A stretch of 46,234 bases of DNA from Ophiothrix spiculata (GCA_000969725.1 JXSR01S065179.1), one strand, 5' to 3'; shown: positions 1-10,800, numbered from the stretch's first letter. The notes: generated by a model not told the origin, from the letters alone. Translations and numbers: made by a program.

Positions 1-270
1 ACCCCACAACTGTATATAATGAGACCAATTTGTGCCTTTTTAGTTGCATAAAAATGACAAATTTGGCATAGGAGCAATAAGAAAATAAAGAAAAGGAACA
101 GTAAAAAGTTAGTCACAATTGTACACAGATAAAAAGTAATTCTTGGATTTTGCATTACTTACGTTCTAAAAACCCCTCCACATTATTAATAACATAACTA
201 TTTTTTATGTTAAACAAATTTTGTTTTCCCTACTGATCTGACCACATATTTTGTCATTGTTATCTTTCAG

Positions 271-472
271 ACATGCTCTGCCATTGTTCACATCCCTACT
301 CAATGTGACCTGTGCATATGACCCAGTAGGGTACGGCCTACCATACAATCACCTGCTGTTTTCTGACTACAGAGAACCCCTGGTAGAGGTGGCTGCACAG
401 ATACTGGTGGTCACATTGGATCATGATCAGCCCACTGTACCATCAACATCGGACACAGCGGATGAAAATGAG
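271..472 (+). CDS. HID1: HID1, first exon in window (internal, partial gene)
   Basis: This exon encodes the conserved stretch HALPLFTSLLNVTCAYDPVG followed by YGLPYNHLLFSDYREPLVE, which I recognise from animal HID1 (high-temperature-induced dauer-formation protein 1, HID1/Dymeclin family). HID1 is known as an N-myristoylated peripheral protein of the medial/trans-Golgi needed for dense-core vesicle biogenesis. The exon begins after the acceptor TCTTTCAG (ends 270) with one base of a split codon and ends in phase 0 before GTAGGT at 473. The last residues (PTVPSTSDTADENE) are a poorly conserved acidic linker. The N-terminus, including the myristoylation site, lies outside the window, so this is not the translation start. 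Confidence 0.96.
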
Positions 473-667
473 GTAGGTAATGTACCCGTTCACACTTAAA
501 AACTTTTCAGTCGGTTGAAATTAAATGACGATTGGAAGTTACATTTTTCAGTTGTGGACAGGTGTCTTCATTTGATTAAGATTAATATAGCTTCATAGGA
601 AATTCCTATAAACTTCTTTTATTAAAAATCCCACTTACTATTTTTAGCAGTGACGTTTCCCTTCCCA

Positions 668-910
668 TTATTGTTTCAAATAAATTAAGGACACGAACAT
701 GATTTTTGAACGCAGCCACCTCGTATCTACTAGTTGGGACAAGAACGGGACGCCGGAAAGTACGCAACCACCGTTTCCAATCAGTGATCCACAAAACCGC
801 GACATCGCGCGTGCCTGAAAAGCGTAGTGTACTCGCATAAAATGCACACGCAATTGTGTTACGCCAGGCTCTAAATTTTTGTGTCCGAGAATTATTTGAG
901 ACAACAATAA
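668..910. mobile_element. TIR element, family TTATTGTTTCAAAT (copy 1)
   Basis: Left end TTATTGTTTCAAATAAAT and right end ATTATTTGAGACAACAATAA are imperfect inverted repeats of about 30 bp. A truncated second copy occurs at 21094-21306. No transposase is present; the open frames on the minus strand here are not conserved protein. Confidence 0.7.
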
Positions 911-935
911 CAGGACACATTATCAAACTGTACTG

Positions 936-1192
936 GCAGCCGATGAGATCTTGAAGTTGTGATGTCAAAATCAGCTGATCACACGTGTGACTTAATTGAT
1001 AGGCCCCCTCATCTTCGTTCATTAGCTTGATCTGTTCCTGTTCTTTCCTTCCCTCCTGATCCTTATGGATTCTCATATTCTCCTTGTTGTTTTCACATTG
1101 TTCTTGCTAATAGTTCGGATTCCCCCAGTTTATGATGTGATTATTTTCATCTAAAGATGACGGCACAACTTTAAGATCTCATCGGCTGCCAG
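936..1192. mobile_element. TIR element with CTGGCAGCCGATGAGATCTT ends
   Basis: About 27 bp at 936 recur inverted at the right end (to 1192) with one or two mismatches. The 257-bp unit has no coding content. It abuts the element at 668-910. Confidence 0.65.
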
Positions 1193-2058
1193 ATATCACA
1201 AAGACATGAAAATCCTTAAGTGTTCACCGCATCGTAAGGTATATGAATTATGCATTAGAAAAATCAAACCCTTTGTTAACGTTGCGTGGGGACAAGAGGT
1301 GGTCTTAGCTAACGATGGGTTTTGGTATTACGATGGGTTTACGATGCATTTTAACGTTAGTGAAATTGACCCCAGGACAGTTTGAGAAAGCTTCTTGTTA
1401 GGAAGTGAAACGCCACTGCTAAAAATATATAAGTGTGGATTTTTATTTTAATACAAGAAATTGATAGGAATTTGCAATGTGAAATCCTGATGAACCTATA
1501 AATGATTTGCTTCATTGGATCCTCATTAGATCAGGCGTGCTTTATTTGTTCAAGGATTCTGTAGTCCATATATGTGACCATCCACCATGAAAATGTCCAA
1601 TAAAGTTGCTACCTGGTCAATTTTGTTTTATTTTTTATTCAAATAGAACATATTTTCAGCTTTAACATATTTTGTGGGGTTCTTAGACACCAAGAAGTGG
1701 AGTTACAAATCTCCCAAGCATAACAAGACAGAATATATCAAACCAAGAAATCTTGCTATGAAGTTTTCATTTTATGTACATTTCCAATTGATTTATGTCA
1801 AGAAAATGTTATTTTATTTAAATATTTTAGATTTGAAATTAAAAGCTGATGATTTGCAAGGAGTTTAAGAAAAGCATGAACATTTCAAATCTGTCAAAAT
1901 TCTCTATTTTGTCAGAATACGATATTTACACGTATGTTGTCCTGTCTTTAAAATTGAAAAATGTTGGCTTTACTGGAGGTTTAGTGTAAACGGTGACATA
2001 TGATGATTTTAATGTCTTGCATGTAGTTCATGGATGTCCAAATTACTCAACAATCCAC
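1193..2058. other. Intron sequence without recognised feature
   Basis: AT-rich intron. I see no exon-like conservation, no strong inverted repeat and no RNA gene. The 64-codon open frame at 1674 has no recognisable similarity. Confidence 0.5.
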
Positions 2059-2284
2059 TACTGTATAAGTGGTATTTTTTGCGCTACATTTATTTTCGAG
2101 CTTTACACGCAAAATGGAATTAGCGTGAAAATAAATGCACCGCGAAAATTAATGTGTATTTGTTGCAAATGAAATTCCATACTCGGCCAATGTTCATGTG
2201 CGCGAAAATAAAAACGCACAAAATGGTCAAAAATTGGCTGAGCGCGAAAATTACTGAGCGCAAATATATTGGCGTTTACAGTAT
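2059..2284. mobile_element. TACTGTA-ended MITE (copy A)
   Basis: The unit begins TACTGTATAAGTGG and ends GCGTTTACAGTA, with an interior rich in GCGCGAAAAT-type words. A related copy at 14355-14811 has the same ends and is split by a foldback insertion. Confidence 0.65.
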
Positions 2285-2291
2285 ATGACAA

Positions 2292-2403
2292 AAAAATAAT
2301 TTATTGGACCGTGTTAACAAAAATCCAGAGTACAGGGCCCCATTGTTTGTGAATGACACCCTTATCCTGGATTTTTGTTTGCTTTGTCCAACAAATTTTT
2401 ATT
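2292..2403. repeat. Short 'CAGGGCCCCATTG' repeat, copy 1
   Basis: An approximately 110-bp repeat with the core GTACAGGGCCCCATTGTTTG between TTTATTGGAC-type and inverted GTCCAACAAAT-type arms. Related copies are at 5321-5440, 10720-10797, 24412-24517 and 26078-26199. Confidence 0.65.
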
Positions 2404-2444
2404 TTACCCATAATTAGAATGTATCTCTATTTTTCCTCATCTAG

Positions 2445-2558
2445 GGAGTGATGTATGAGAACTTATTTGTGAATTATCTGTCACGTATACATAGAGAAGA
2501 AGATTTTGCATTCATCTTAAAAGGATTATCCAAATTACTCAACAATCCCCTTATACAG
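2445..2558 (+). CDS. HID1: HID1 exon 2 in window
   Basis: The 114-nt, phase 0-0 exon encodes GVMYENLFVNYLSRIHREED then FAFILKGLSKLLNNPLIQ, a helical HID1 segment that matches the vertebrate protein almost residue for residue. Its acceptor is CATCTAG (ends 2444) and its donor GTAAGG (2559). A foldback element starts 48 bp after the exon and another repeat ends about 40 bp before it, so the splice signals stand in a very short island of unique sequence. Confidence 0.96.
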
Positions 2559-2606
2559 GTAAGGAGGAATTCTCTTTGGCTGCATCAGCACCAAACAAGA
2601 ACAACT

Positions 2607-2843
2607 CGTCATGTGAGTGCAAGAAAGTCGTATCTGCAATGGCTGCCCTAAGTGTTATTTATTTTATGCTATGTCAGTGGTTCTTGAAATGATTCTTCAG
2701 GTGACGGTTCTTTAGGTGACACCGTCACCTGAAGAACCGTTTCAAGAACCACTGACCCAAGACTGGAGATTATAAAGTGTGCAATCCAAATTTATGACAA
2801 ATGGCAGCTATTGCAGATACGACTTTTTTGCACTCACATGACG
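2607..2843. mobile_element. Foldback MITE, CGTCATGTGAG family, copy 1
   Basis: Outer TIR CGTCATGTGAGTGCAAGAAA extends about 42 bp. An inner palindrome lies around GGTGACACCGTCACC. The 4-bp target duplication AACT is at 2603-2606 and 2844-2847. The element lies 48 bp after a HID1 exon. Confidence 0.85.
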
Positions 2844-3208
2844 AACTGAAATGAATTCACCATGATGCAGTAGTTTAATTCAAAAGAGTACAGACGTTAT
2901 ACATTTTAATCATAGATAGGAAACAGGTCTATATGCAGCCTAAAAATTCGGCTAAGTTAGGGGATTGCACCCCACGGGCACCATGCTTGGACCGATGGTC
3001 CGCGAATGCATCGTGACCCAGCTCTGTGTTCTGTCACGCGCAACTATTACTTGACTACAACACAATGCGCATCTTACATTTTTGCAACGCTTGACTGACT
3101 CGATAGCTGCATTCTCAGTCAAATTACCAAATGGTTGCCTGAGTAAGATTTTAATGTGTTCCATAGTACAGTCCAAGTGGACTGGACAGCTACCAAAATT
3201 CAACATAA

Positions 3209-3519
3209 GGCCAAAAAAAAAATAGTTGTGTTGCCCTCACAGGCCCAAAGTGGTGGGGATGGCCAGGCCATATTTTTTTTATATTTTTAAATAACCATTA
3301 CAGATGCCATGTGTTACAGAAACAGGGTCATAAAAAAAGTTTTTCTTCTCTTAAACTTCGCCAATATACACATTTTGGAACATTTTCGCGGCTGGAAATC
3401 AGGCAAAACTCAAGAAATATTAAAACTCCAAGAATTTTGGTGGGAAAAAAAAATGGATCGAGATTTTCCACAATTTCGACCAGGCCGGCAGAGGGCAACA
3501 CAACATTTTTTTTTTGGCC
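3209..3519. mobile_element. GGCC-ended MITE with TAA duplication
   Basis: GGCCAAAAAAAAAATAGTTG at the left is inverted at the right end, including a GTTGTGTTGCCCTC block. The target duplication TAA is at 3206-3208 and 3520-3522. A GGCC terminus with a 3-bp TNA duplication resembles PIF/Harbinger (Tourist-type) MITEs, which is inference without a transposase. Confidence 0.75.
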
Positions 3520-3640
3520 TAAGTGCATTCAATGTGTCACATGAATGCAAATTTATTAGTTTACTTCAAACATCAAAGAATTTAAAAACATATTCGTGTG
3601 ATTACCTCAAAACAGGACAAAGCATCATCGGTGAATGAAA

Positions 3641-4092
3641 TATGTGACCCGTCATATCAAAAGGTACCTTAAGGTCGGCATAGTAAATTACGAGATACAG
3701 GCCATTGAAGCTGAACATAGTCAAAAATCACGTCCAAGGTCGAATTTCAAATTTCATCAGAAACATAACCTTTGAAGTGTATTCTATCATATTAATCAGG
3801 TTCCAACATCCAAACCATACAGACAAATGTTTTAAAAAACGAGATAAAAATCCTTTCTCCATTCAAGTTTTACCAGTACAGAAACTTTAAACTCTTATTT
3901 TCTCAGAACTATAGTTTTCTGAATCAGCCAGATGCCTTTTACCAATTTTGATGTAACTTTGCAATCAAACATCCAATAACCAAAAGCAACGTGTCACTTT
4001 ACAGCTTAAAATATGATCTTTCAGATGATACCAAGAAATCAATTTTAATTTTTGGACCCTTAAAGTACCTTTTGATATGATGGATCACATAT
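3641..4092. mobile_element. TIR element, TATGTGACC(C)GTCATATC family, copy 1
   Basis: The ends TATGTGACCCGTCATATCAA and inverted TTTGATATGATGGATCACAT flank about 450 bp. A second copy in inverted orientation is at 35745-36183, with matching interior (for example TCACGTCCAAGGTCGAATTT). Confidence 0.8.
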
Positions 4093-4327
4093 AACAACTG
4101 TGCAGGCCAAACACACTTCAGAGTGTTTCTCTGCATATCGTTAAAACAAGTTTGAGAGTAAATTAAAGGATTTTTTGCTGCACAGCATATGCCATTTCCT
4201 GCTCCCAGATTTTGTTTTAGCGATTCTTGGTTGCGTTTTAGCGATGTCAGGATATATACAAACGTACGATATCTCTGCATACTCCCAACTAAGTTGCAAA
4301 AATTACGGACAATTCGAAACTTCAGTG

Positions 4328-4455
4328 GACAGCGTTAAACACTGGCAAGGTTTTGCGGTTGACAACAAAAGATTTTTTGTTTATGTCGAACGCTGCAACA
4401 CTGGCAAGGCTTTGCGGTTGACAACAAAAGATTTTTTGTTTATGTCGAACGCTGC
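4328..4455. repeat. Tandem duplication of a 64-bp unit
   Basis: Two nearly identical copies of a unit containing GGTTGACAACAAAAGATTTT sit head to tail (single-base differences), indicating a recent local duplication in the intron. Confidence 0.85.
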
Positions 4456-4616
4456 TCATGATTTTGAACCCTGCACTTTTCCAACAGACCACATCCTTCG
4501 TTACAATACAGCGTGCATTAAAATGTAGAACTGTTACTTTCAAAAATAGCGACTTAGACAAAAAAAAGTATCAATAACAGCACTATTACATGCCCATGTC
4601 AATCACTATTTTGCAG

Positions 4617-4791
4617 ACATATTTACCAGGTTCAACAAAGAAGATTGCATTCCATCAAGAATTATTTGTCATGTTTTGGAAGATGTGTGACCACAACAAA
4701 AAATTCTTATTCTATGTGCTAAAGAGCAGTGATGTGCTGGATATTCTTGTACCAATCTTGTATCATCTTAACGACGCTAGGGCTGATCAAT
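4617..4791 (+). CDS. HID1: HID1 exon 3 in window
   Basis: The exon encodes TYLPGSTKKIAFHQELFVMF through KSSDVLDILVPILYHLNDARADQ, one of the most conserved HID1 blocks. It starts in phase 0 after TTTTGCAG (ends 4616) and leaves one base before the donor GTAAGT (4792). That base joins CT of the next exon to make the conserved Ser of ADQSRVGLMH. Confidence 0.96.
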
Positions 4792-5320
4792 GTAAGTTAC
4801 AATGAGCAACCACAGCAAAATTACAAAATGTTTTTGTTCTTTATTTTCAAGAGTAGTTATGCTCTAGATATTCTTATCTTGTACCACCGTATTAAAAGAG
4901 TCCAGAAATAAAATGCATTTATTAAAAACCAACCTCATGTTCAATGTTGCATTTGACAAATAAAACATTTTGCAAATATTAGTGGATATTCTAGAATTTG
5001 TGTAGTGAAATGAAATGCATCTCTGATTGTAGACAAATCCAACCAGCCAATTCATGCATGGAATAAATTGGGAATGAAGTCGGTGCTTCTATTCCTAATG
5101 TGTGTTTTAACAAGCAAAATCATGTGTTTTATGTATGCTCCATAATCAATACTATATTGTATTATGGATGAAACCACTAATGGGCTATTGCATGCATGAA
5201 TGTATTCAATTGAGAAATTTTGCTAATTGTACACCAATTGAGTTGCCTTTTAGTGGAGATCTCTCAGTAATAAAGCCAATCAAAGAGGTGTAAAATGTGT
5301 GAAAACAGATTTGTTTTTAT

Positions 5321-5440
5321 AGGCCAAACAATATTTTATTTGACAGTTTAAACAGAAATCCTGAGTACAGGGCCCCATTGTTTGTTAATGCAACCCCTAC
5401 CCTGGATTTTTGTTTACATTGTCCAAGAAATTATTGCTTA
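5321..5440. repeat. 'CAGGGCCCCATTG' repeat, copy 2
   Basis: Starts AGGCCAAACAATATTTTATT and contains GAGTACAGGGCCCCATTGTT. It ends about 45 bp before the acceptor of the HID1 exon at 5486. Confidence 0.65.
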
Positions 5441-5485
5441 TCAATAGTCTTATATGTACAATGTAATTTCTGTTTTATCTTTTAG

Positions 5486-5637
5486 CTCGTGTTGGGTTGA
5501 TGCATATAGGTGTCTTTATCTTGCTATTACTGAGTGGCGAGCGTAACTTTGGCGTGCGACTCAACAAACCGTATAGTGTTCGAGTACCTATGGATATTCC
5601 TGTGTTTACTGGCACACATGCAGATTTCCTTATTATT
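5486..5637 (+). CDS. HID1: HID1 exon 4 in window
   Basis: The exon encodes (S)RVGLMHIGVFILLLLSGERN then FGVRLNKPYSVRVPMDIPVFTG and THADFLII. The run HIGVFILLLLS is hydrophobic but is part of the known soluble, helix-rich HID1 fold, so I do not call a membrane segment. The acceptor is TATCTTTTAG (ends 5485) and the donor GTAAGT (5638). The exon ends in phase 0. Confidence 0.96.
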
Positions 5638-5704
5638 GTAAGTCAAACCCAGTGATTTTGTAAGTGGGAAGTAAATGGATAGGGAGGTTGATGGGTGGGT
5701 ACTA

Positions 5705-5718
5705 GGGGGGGGGGGGGT
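5705..5718. repeat. Poly-G/poly-C tract
   Basis: A run of 13-14 G residues stands in intron sequence 70 bp after a HID1 donor. A comparable C-run is at about 7431-7443. Confidence 0.8.
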
Positions 5719-6054
5719 GTTAGTTACAATTCAAGAAATCTTTTTAAAGTTTTAAAAGTTACAATGTTGAAAAATATCCATCCATATCAATGAAGCTGAC
5801 TTACAGGACATTGATATTACTATTGCAGGACCACCATGCTTTATGACATCATAATTCTGCAACACCCAGGCCGATTTTCTGAAATCAATATGTTTAAATA
5901 GAAGAGACCAAAATATATTTATATATATCCATTGATACCAAAACCAGGTTCATGGGTTTCAGCATGGAAAATTTATTTTGGGCTTGTCCACTAAACCCCC
6001 CTCCCATGGTTAGAGGTGTTTCAAAAGCTTCGTGGTTCTAGGGAGCAGGATTAA

Positions 6055-6474
6055 AGGGGCAATTCATGATCCACTTTTCATCTTCAAGGATCCTCACATC
6101 TATCAAAATTGAGTTTTTTAGCTAGTAAGAACCCTTGACTGGTATATGTTACAATCCCCAAACCATTCTGTCAAACTAGCTAGTAAGAACCCTTGACTGG
6201 TATATGTTACAATCCCCAAACCATTCTGTCAAACGTGCTTGCATTTTTGAGAAAAGTGCGAAAATGTGTCATTTTCTAATTATTGTCGGGGCCCTAACAG
6301 TAATTACAACACAGAAGCCTATGGAGATTTTTAAAACACTGAGAAGCTTGTAACTTGAAGACGAATGGTCGGAATCTCAAGTGAAATTTTCAGTATGCAT
6401 TCATGTTGTACTCTTCTTTATTAAGCCAGAAAAGAGGGAATGTTGTCGTCACATCTGAATCATGAATTGCACCT
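6055..6474. mobile_element. TTAA-duplicating MITE, AGGGGCAATTCATGAT ends
   Basis: AGGGGCAATTCATGAT at the left and ATCATGAATTGCACCT at the right are flanked by TTAA (6051-6054 and 6475-6478). TTAA duplication suggests a piggyBac- or Kolobok-type mobiliser, but no transposase is here. Confidence 0.75.
6118..6234. repeat. Tandem duplication of about 58 bp
   Basis: The unit TAGCTAGTAAGAACCCTTGA... occurs twice head to tail inside the TTAA element. A second tandem pair (about 54 bp, GAATTGCACCTTTAATCAAT...) follows at about 6465-6575 and copies the element's right end. Confidence 0.85.
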
Positions 6475-6575
6475 TTAATCAATGGATCAGTCAAAATCAT
6501 TTTTATGAAGTCACACGATGAATTGCACCTTTAATCAATGGATCAGTCAAAATCATTTTTATGAAGTCACACGAT
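6465..6575. repeat. Tandem duplication covering a transposon end
   Basis: The sequence ATGAATTGCACCTTTAATCA through GAAGTCACACGATG is repeated at once. The first copy contains the right terminus of the element at 6055-6474. Confidence 0.85.
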
Positions 6576-6640
6576 GATAATTCATACAGTGGTATTTCAA
6601 CTTGTTCCCTTAAGATTCCACCAAAGATCAAAGATTACCG

Positions 6641-6987
6641 TATTGTTCCTAATAAACGCCCATATGCGACAACATTTTTTGAAGGGTGGGCGATTATTAG
6701 AGACCAATTTTCATCATCAAAATTTGCACAAAATCGCTAAGTAAGCTTAACAATTATGGCAACTTACTGTTATATGGCCCCCGATAACCCGGATGTACTG
6801 ACAATTTTTCATCATTTCCGGGATCGCGACCTCATTGGTACCGTTTCCTGTTGCTTGCGGTTGTTGGTTAAAGCTTAATGATACACGAAAATGCTACAAA
6901 ATTGAATGTTTTTTAACACTTCTCTTTGAAATGTTTTGTGGTGGGCATTTAATAGAGAATGAGTGATTAATATAATCAATGCGGTAC
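6641..6987. mobile_element. Possible TIR element, TACCG(C/T)ATTG ends
   Basis: TACCGTATTGTTCCTAATAA near 6640 is imperfectly inverted at about 6940-6988 (ATAATCAATGCGGTA). It is degraded and the borders are approximate. Confidence 0.4.
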
Positions 6988-7093
6988 TTGCAAGTTTAGT
7001 TATGTGACCTATGAAATAACATCTGTGACTCATCAATTTTGTCAAGATGGAAACTGAGTGATAATGTGTATGTATTGCAAGGCCATTTAAAAA

Positions 7094-7510
7094 AAATTGT
7101 TTGTCTCAAAGCTCTCCTACTTTTGAAAAACTAATGCGAAATGCGGTTTTATTTTTATTTCTATTTTTTTTAAAGATTGTTTTTCCGTGTGTGACAGAAG
7201 TCATGAGTGCTATTCTAAATAGAAAAGAGTTCCATATGTACTCACTCATATATTTACATGTCAGATACAAAATTAATGTTTAGATTGGCCTTTTTAAAAA
7301 TAAAAAACAGAATAAAGAACCAATTTAATTAAATTTTATGTTGCAAGTAAATATAAAAGGAGTTCATATGGAATTTTTGCCAATTATGAAGAATATTAAA
7401 AAAAAAAAAAAATCAAAAACGGCAGAAATTCCCCCCCCCCCCCGATTTTTTTGAAAATCTAATGCGCACACTAAAACTAACGCACGTGGGAGCTTTGAGA
7501 CAAACAATTA
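7094..7510. mobile_element. TIR element, AATTGTTTGTCTCAAAGCTC ends
   Basis: The 20-bp end is repeated inverted with few mismatches at 7489-7509. The interior has A-runs and a C-run. It ends about 33 bp from the HID1 exon at 7544. Confidence 0.75.
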
Positions 7511-7543
7511 ATTTTATTTAGCCTAATGTATTTTTGTTGCCAG

Positions 7544-7622
7544 GTGTTCCACAAGATCATAACATCGGGCCACCAAAGATTGCAACCACTGTACGACTGC
7601 TTACTCACAATAGTTGTTAATG
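7544..7622 (+). CDS. HID1: HID1 exon 5 in window
   Basis: The short exon encodes VFHKIITSGHQRLQPLYDCL then LTIVVN, matching the vertebrate HID1 segment after THADLLIV. Its acceptor is TTGTTGCCAG (ends 7543) and its donor GTAAGT (7623). It leaves one base (phase 1) that combines with TG of the next exon to give Val. A TIR element (about 7094-7510) ends only about 33 bp upstream of the acceptor. Confidence 0.95.
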
Positions 7623-7706
7623 GTAAGTCACAAAATGGAAGCTCAGCTGGAGGGGGGCATATATTATTTATAGATTAATAACAGTGTATAACTTGACGCC
7701 AAGTAA

Positions 7707-8130
7707 GGCCAAAAAAAGAAACAAGTTTGTTTCTGGTAACCTGCGCGCGTTTCTGTTAAGTTACATATTTCCCGCACTCATTTTTTTTTTTGTATTTCGT
7801 ATCAAAAAAAAATCTTATTGTTGATAAATAAAACAATTCTGAAAAAAAGCTTACTGGAGACTTGCGTAAAAACAAACAAAGATGCAACAAAACAAGTCGC
7901 TAAAGTGATATACAAAACTTTTATGGTTAATACTAATATTAATAAATAATATAAGAAACCAAGAGTATTGTTTTAATGGTTTTTTTTTTCTGCATTTTTG
8001 GTTTAAAAAAAAAGAAAAATAGCATATCGCATTGCATTTTTGAAAAGTAAAAAATAAAAAATAAAAAAGCGCATACGGCATTGTACTTTTCAAGCATGTT
8101 ACCAGAAACAAACTTGTTTTTTTTTTGGCC
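7707..8130. mobile_element. GGCC-ended MITE, AACAAGTTTGTTTCTGGTAAC type, copy 1
   Basis: The left end GGCCAAAAAAAGAAACAAGT is inverted at the right end. The target duplication TAA is at 7704-7706 and 8131-8133. A second copy is at 31963-32428 (TGA duplication). Confidence 0.8.
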
Positions 8131-9185
8131 TAAAGAGCAGTTATTAATCTAATTCATACACAACAATGATTATAATTAAATTGTAAAGAAATTAAACTGC
8201 ATAATTATTTAAAAATGTGTTTGCTATTTCAGTAAAACATAGAAAATACAATCATTCATCGTCCCATGTTAATCATAGTAATTTAGATTTACCTTTCTTT
8301 TAAAATGAAACTTGCCATACAAGTGCGAGCATGTTAAGTGTACGCGTACATGGAATTGTACAATGCACTACGCGGTACGCAGTGCGCAACTTGACATGAT
8401 TAATAATTGCGTATAAGTTACCAACTGTCCAATTAGATTTACAATTTAAACGTGTAGTTAGCACAGAGTGTATGAATTTAATTTATACCATAGAAGTCTT
8501 TATTCACTAGTGTCTCCAGTATGCGAATATTGTGATGTTTAGAAAATACCAATCAAATGAGTATTAGTTTTCCCTGTTTGTTCATGCAATACCACGTGTA
8601 TCAAAAAAATTGTGCACGGATTAAAACTGATTTTGACCTTGATAAAAGCACCGATTCATACATTTCTTGTTATTGTAGTAAAGCAAATTTAATAAGATTT
8701 CAAATGCAGAAAAAATGATAGAAATCGGATGAAAAATAAAAAAGATATGACCATTTTTGTGAGTACGTCTCTTTCAGATCATAAAGCCATAACCCGGTAA
8801 TTGTGATATGTAATATCTTGCTTAACTGTGTAAATCCCATTGGAATGGAAGATACACGTGGTATGAGGAAATGGCTTGGATACAGCCTTGTGTGATACAA
8901 ACCCAAGCCATTAATATTTGTGGTATTGCATGAGAACAACCATGGTAACAAATATATCACAGTAAACATGATTGTTTATAACAAATGTTTGAAAATGATG
9001 GGGAAAATGTTTGAAAATAAGTTCTTTTTATATTTTTCATAATGTTGCAATCAAGTTTTATAGTTTTCAGGTTTGATTAACAGCGTTTTTATTGGCATCG
9101 CTCAAGCATAACAAACACACACACTTTGTAACATAACAACATGTTTCTAAAGCACTTTAAGTTTGACTGATGAAAGAGTTGCATG
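8131..9185. other. Intron sequence; one possible degraded TIR element
   Basis: TTGTTCATGCAATACCACGT at about 8579 and inverted GTGGTATTGCATGAGAACAA at about 8920 suggest an old TIR element of about 360 bp. Nothing else is recognised. Confidence 0.4.
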
Positions 9186-9358
9186 GGGGAGCAGGTTAGC
9201 GCAGTGGTAGTTTCCTCCCTTTGCACCAATGAGGTCCTGAGTTCGATTCCCGACTCGGCGCTTTATTTGCATTTGGTTTTCATCAATGCTCTTTTCTGCA
9301 GGTTTTTTTTCAGGTAGTCCGGTCTTCTTCCTGCATCATTGTAAAAAAAACCTGAAAA
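9186..9358 (+). mobile_element. tRNA-derived SINE
   Basis: A tRNA-like head has an A-box (GGTTAGCGCAGTGGTAG) and a B-box (GAGTTCGATTCCC) 35 bp apart. It is followed by a tail with AGTCCGGTCTTCTTCCTGCA, a motif frequent after tRNA heads in invertebrate SINEs. The acceptor stem does not pair well, so it is not a functional tRNA gene. It stops at the TA of the mariner-like element at 9361. Confidence 0.75.
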
Positions 9359-9360
9359 TA

Positions 9361-9941
9361 CGAGGGGGTATCAAAAAGTTTTAAAGATCACCAAGAAGGA
9401 AAAGAGATACATCGATGAACTTTTGCCAGGATGGTCATGGTGCAAAAATGATATCAATTGTATTTATACTTTCTATATAGGGGTCGAAATATGTCAATAA
9501 CCTGTCTCCGCTAACCATGTAAACTAAATGGAGAAATCAAAGATATGTGGCGTAATTAAATCCCTATATTTGGAGGTTTACAGCCCAGTAATTCTATGAT
9601 GACACACCCAAATTTTAAATGTTTGATACCATGGTATAGGTTAGAATATCTTCTTTCCATTGATATTAAAATTATGAAAATCAGTCATAAAATGATGTCA
9701 TAACGACGTGATAAAGCATGGCCTACCTGAAAATGTTAATTTTAGCAAATTACAATATATGCCTTTTTTGGCTAACAGAGGACCTCTACTAAGGCGGTCT
9801 GTGAACAGTAGGTTTTAAGTAGGAAAAATGTTTTACACTGCACAGTGGCTATGTAAAGATGACTTAATGGTCACATAATAAAATTAATCTCCTGGCTGTA
9901 TTTCTTCTTGGTGATCTTTAAAACTTTTTGATACCCCCTCG
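9361..9941. mobile_element. Mariner-like MITE, CGAGGGGGTATC ends, copy 1
   Basis: The 25-bp end CGAGGGGGTATCAAAAAGTT is inverted at the right. TA duplications are at 9359-9360 and 9942-9943. The TIR start and TA target fit the Tc1/mariner superfamily. No transposase remains in 581 bp. A second copy is at 44490-45086. Confidence 0.8.
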
Positions 9942-10219
9942 TAAAAGCATCTTGGATCTCAGTTGAAAATAAGCTTCTTTTAGCTTACTTGGTACCAAGT
10001 ACCAAGTTGGGTTTCTTTGGCAAAGCCTAATCAAGATTTCACTCATTACAGAAGGCGCAACATGTCACTGCAGGACACACCTTTTCGTATCCAACAGAAA
10101 ATTTTGTATTACATAGAACTTAGTTTTATGCGATACAGAAATATTGTTTTCAGCCGAGATTGTTGTATTCCTGTCTGCTTAATGATAAATAATATATAAA
10201 ATGATGACATTATATGTCA

Positions 10220-10414
10220 TACTGTAAATGGGAATATTTTCCCGAGCAGAATTTTTTGCAAAACCAGACGATCACGTCGTTTTCGAGCGTGTTAAATTAG
10301 CGTTTTTAAGCTTCATTACATAGACCTGCACATAAAATTAATGTATTCGCTGGGTGTTATATTCCCGAATTTCACGAAAATTAGACCCTCGCGAAAATGA
10401 CCCCGTTTACAGTA
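10220..10414. mobile_element. TACTGTAAACGGG-ended MITE, copy 1
   Basis: Ends TACTGTAAATGGGAATATTT and CCCCGTTTACAGTA, with interior GTTAAATTAGCGTTTT and TTACATAGACCTGCACATAA. The second copy at 26219-26431 is collinear. It ends 60 bp before the HID1 exon at 10475. Confidence 0.8.
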
Positions 10415-10474
10415 TCATATGATGTGATTTTTATTTCCAATGCTACTAATCGTAATACCCTATTCCCCCTGCAG

Positions 10475-10639
10475 TGTCACCTTATCTGAAGAGCCTGTCC
10501 ATGGTAGCTGCCAACAAGCTGTTACATTTACTGGAAGCATTCTCTACCCCCTGGTATTTGTTTTCCAACCCAGCCAATCACCATCTGGTATTCTTCTTAT
10601 TAGAAGTGTTCAACAACATGATACAGTATCAGTTTGATG
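10475..10639 (+). CDS. HID1: HID1 exon 6 in window
   Basis: The exon encodes (V)SPYLKSLSMVAANKLLHLLE then AFSTPWYLFSNPANHHLVFF and LLEVFNNMIQYQFD, a strongly conserved HID1 block. The acceptor is CCCCTGCAG (ends 10474) and the donor GTAAGT (10640). One base remains, and with GT of the next exon it gives the Gly of FDGNSNLVY. Overlapping open frames here are shadows of this exon. Confidence 0.96.
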
Positions 10640-10719
10640 GTAAGTGGAGCAGTATTCAAAAATGGATTTCCAGAAATTCTTGAAGCAATGTTAAAGTCTT
10701 TCCAGAGAGGGTCTATTGT

Positions 10720-10797
10720 TAGGCCAAACAGTAATTTATTGGACCGTGAAAACAAACATCCAGAGTGCAGGGCCCCATTGTTTGTACATGCAGCCAT
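10720..10797. repeat. 'CAGGGCCCCATTG' repeat, truncated copy
   Basis: Contains AGGCCAAACAGTAATTTATT and GTGCAGGGCCCCATTGTTTG, but is cut off where the element at 10801 begins. Confidence 0.65.
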
Positions 10798-10800
10798 TAT

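Noticed and set aside
606..1076. 156-codon minus-strand open frame
   Set aside because: Crosses two adjoining TIR elements (668-910 and 936-1192). The truncated copy at 21094 is not open in the same way.
5486..5637. Transmembrane segment HIGVFILLLLS
   Set aside because: The run is short and belongs to a conserved helix of HID1, which is known as a peripheral, lipid-anchored protein.
9186..9262. Functional tRNA gene
   Set aside because: A- and B-boxes are present, but the acceptor and anticodon stems pair poorly and a SINE-type tail follows.
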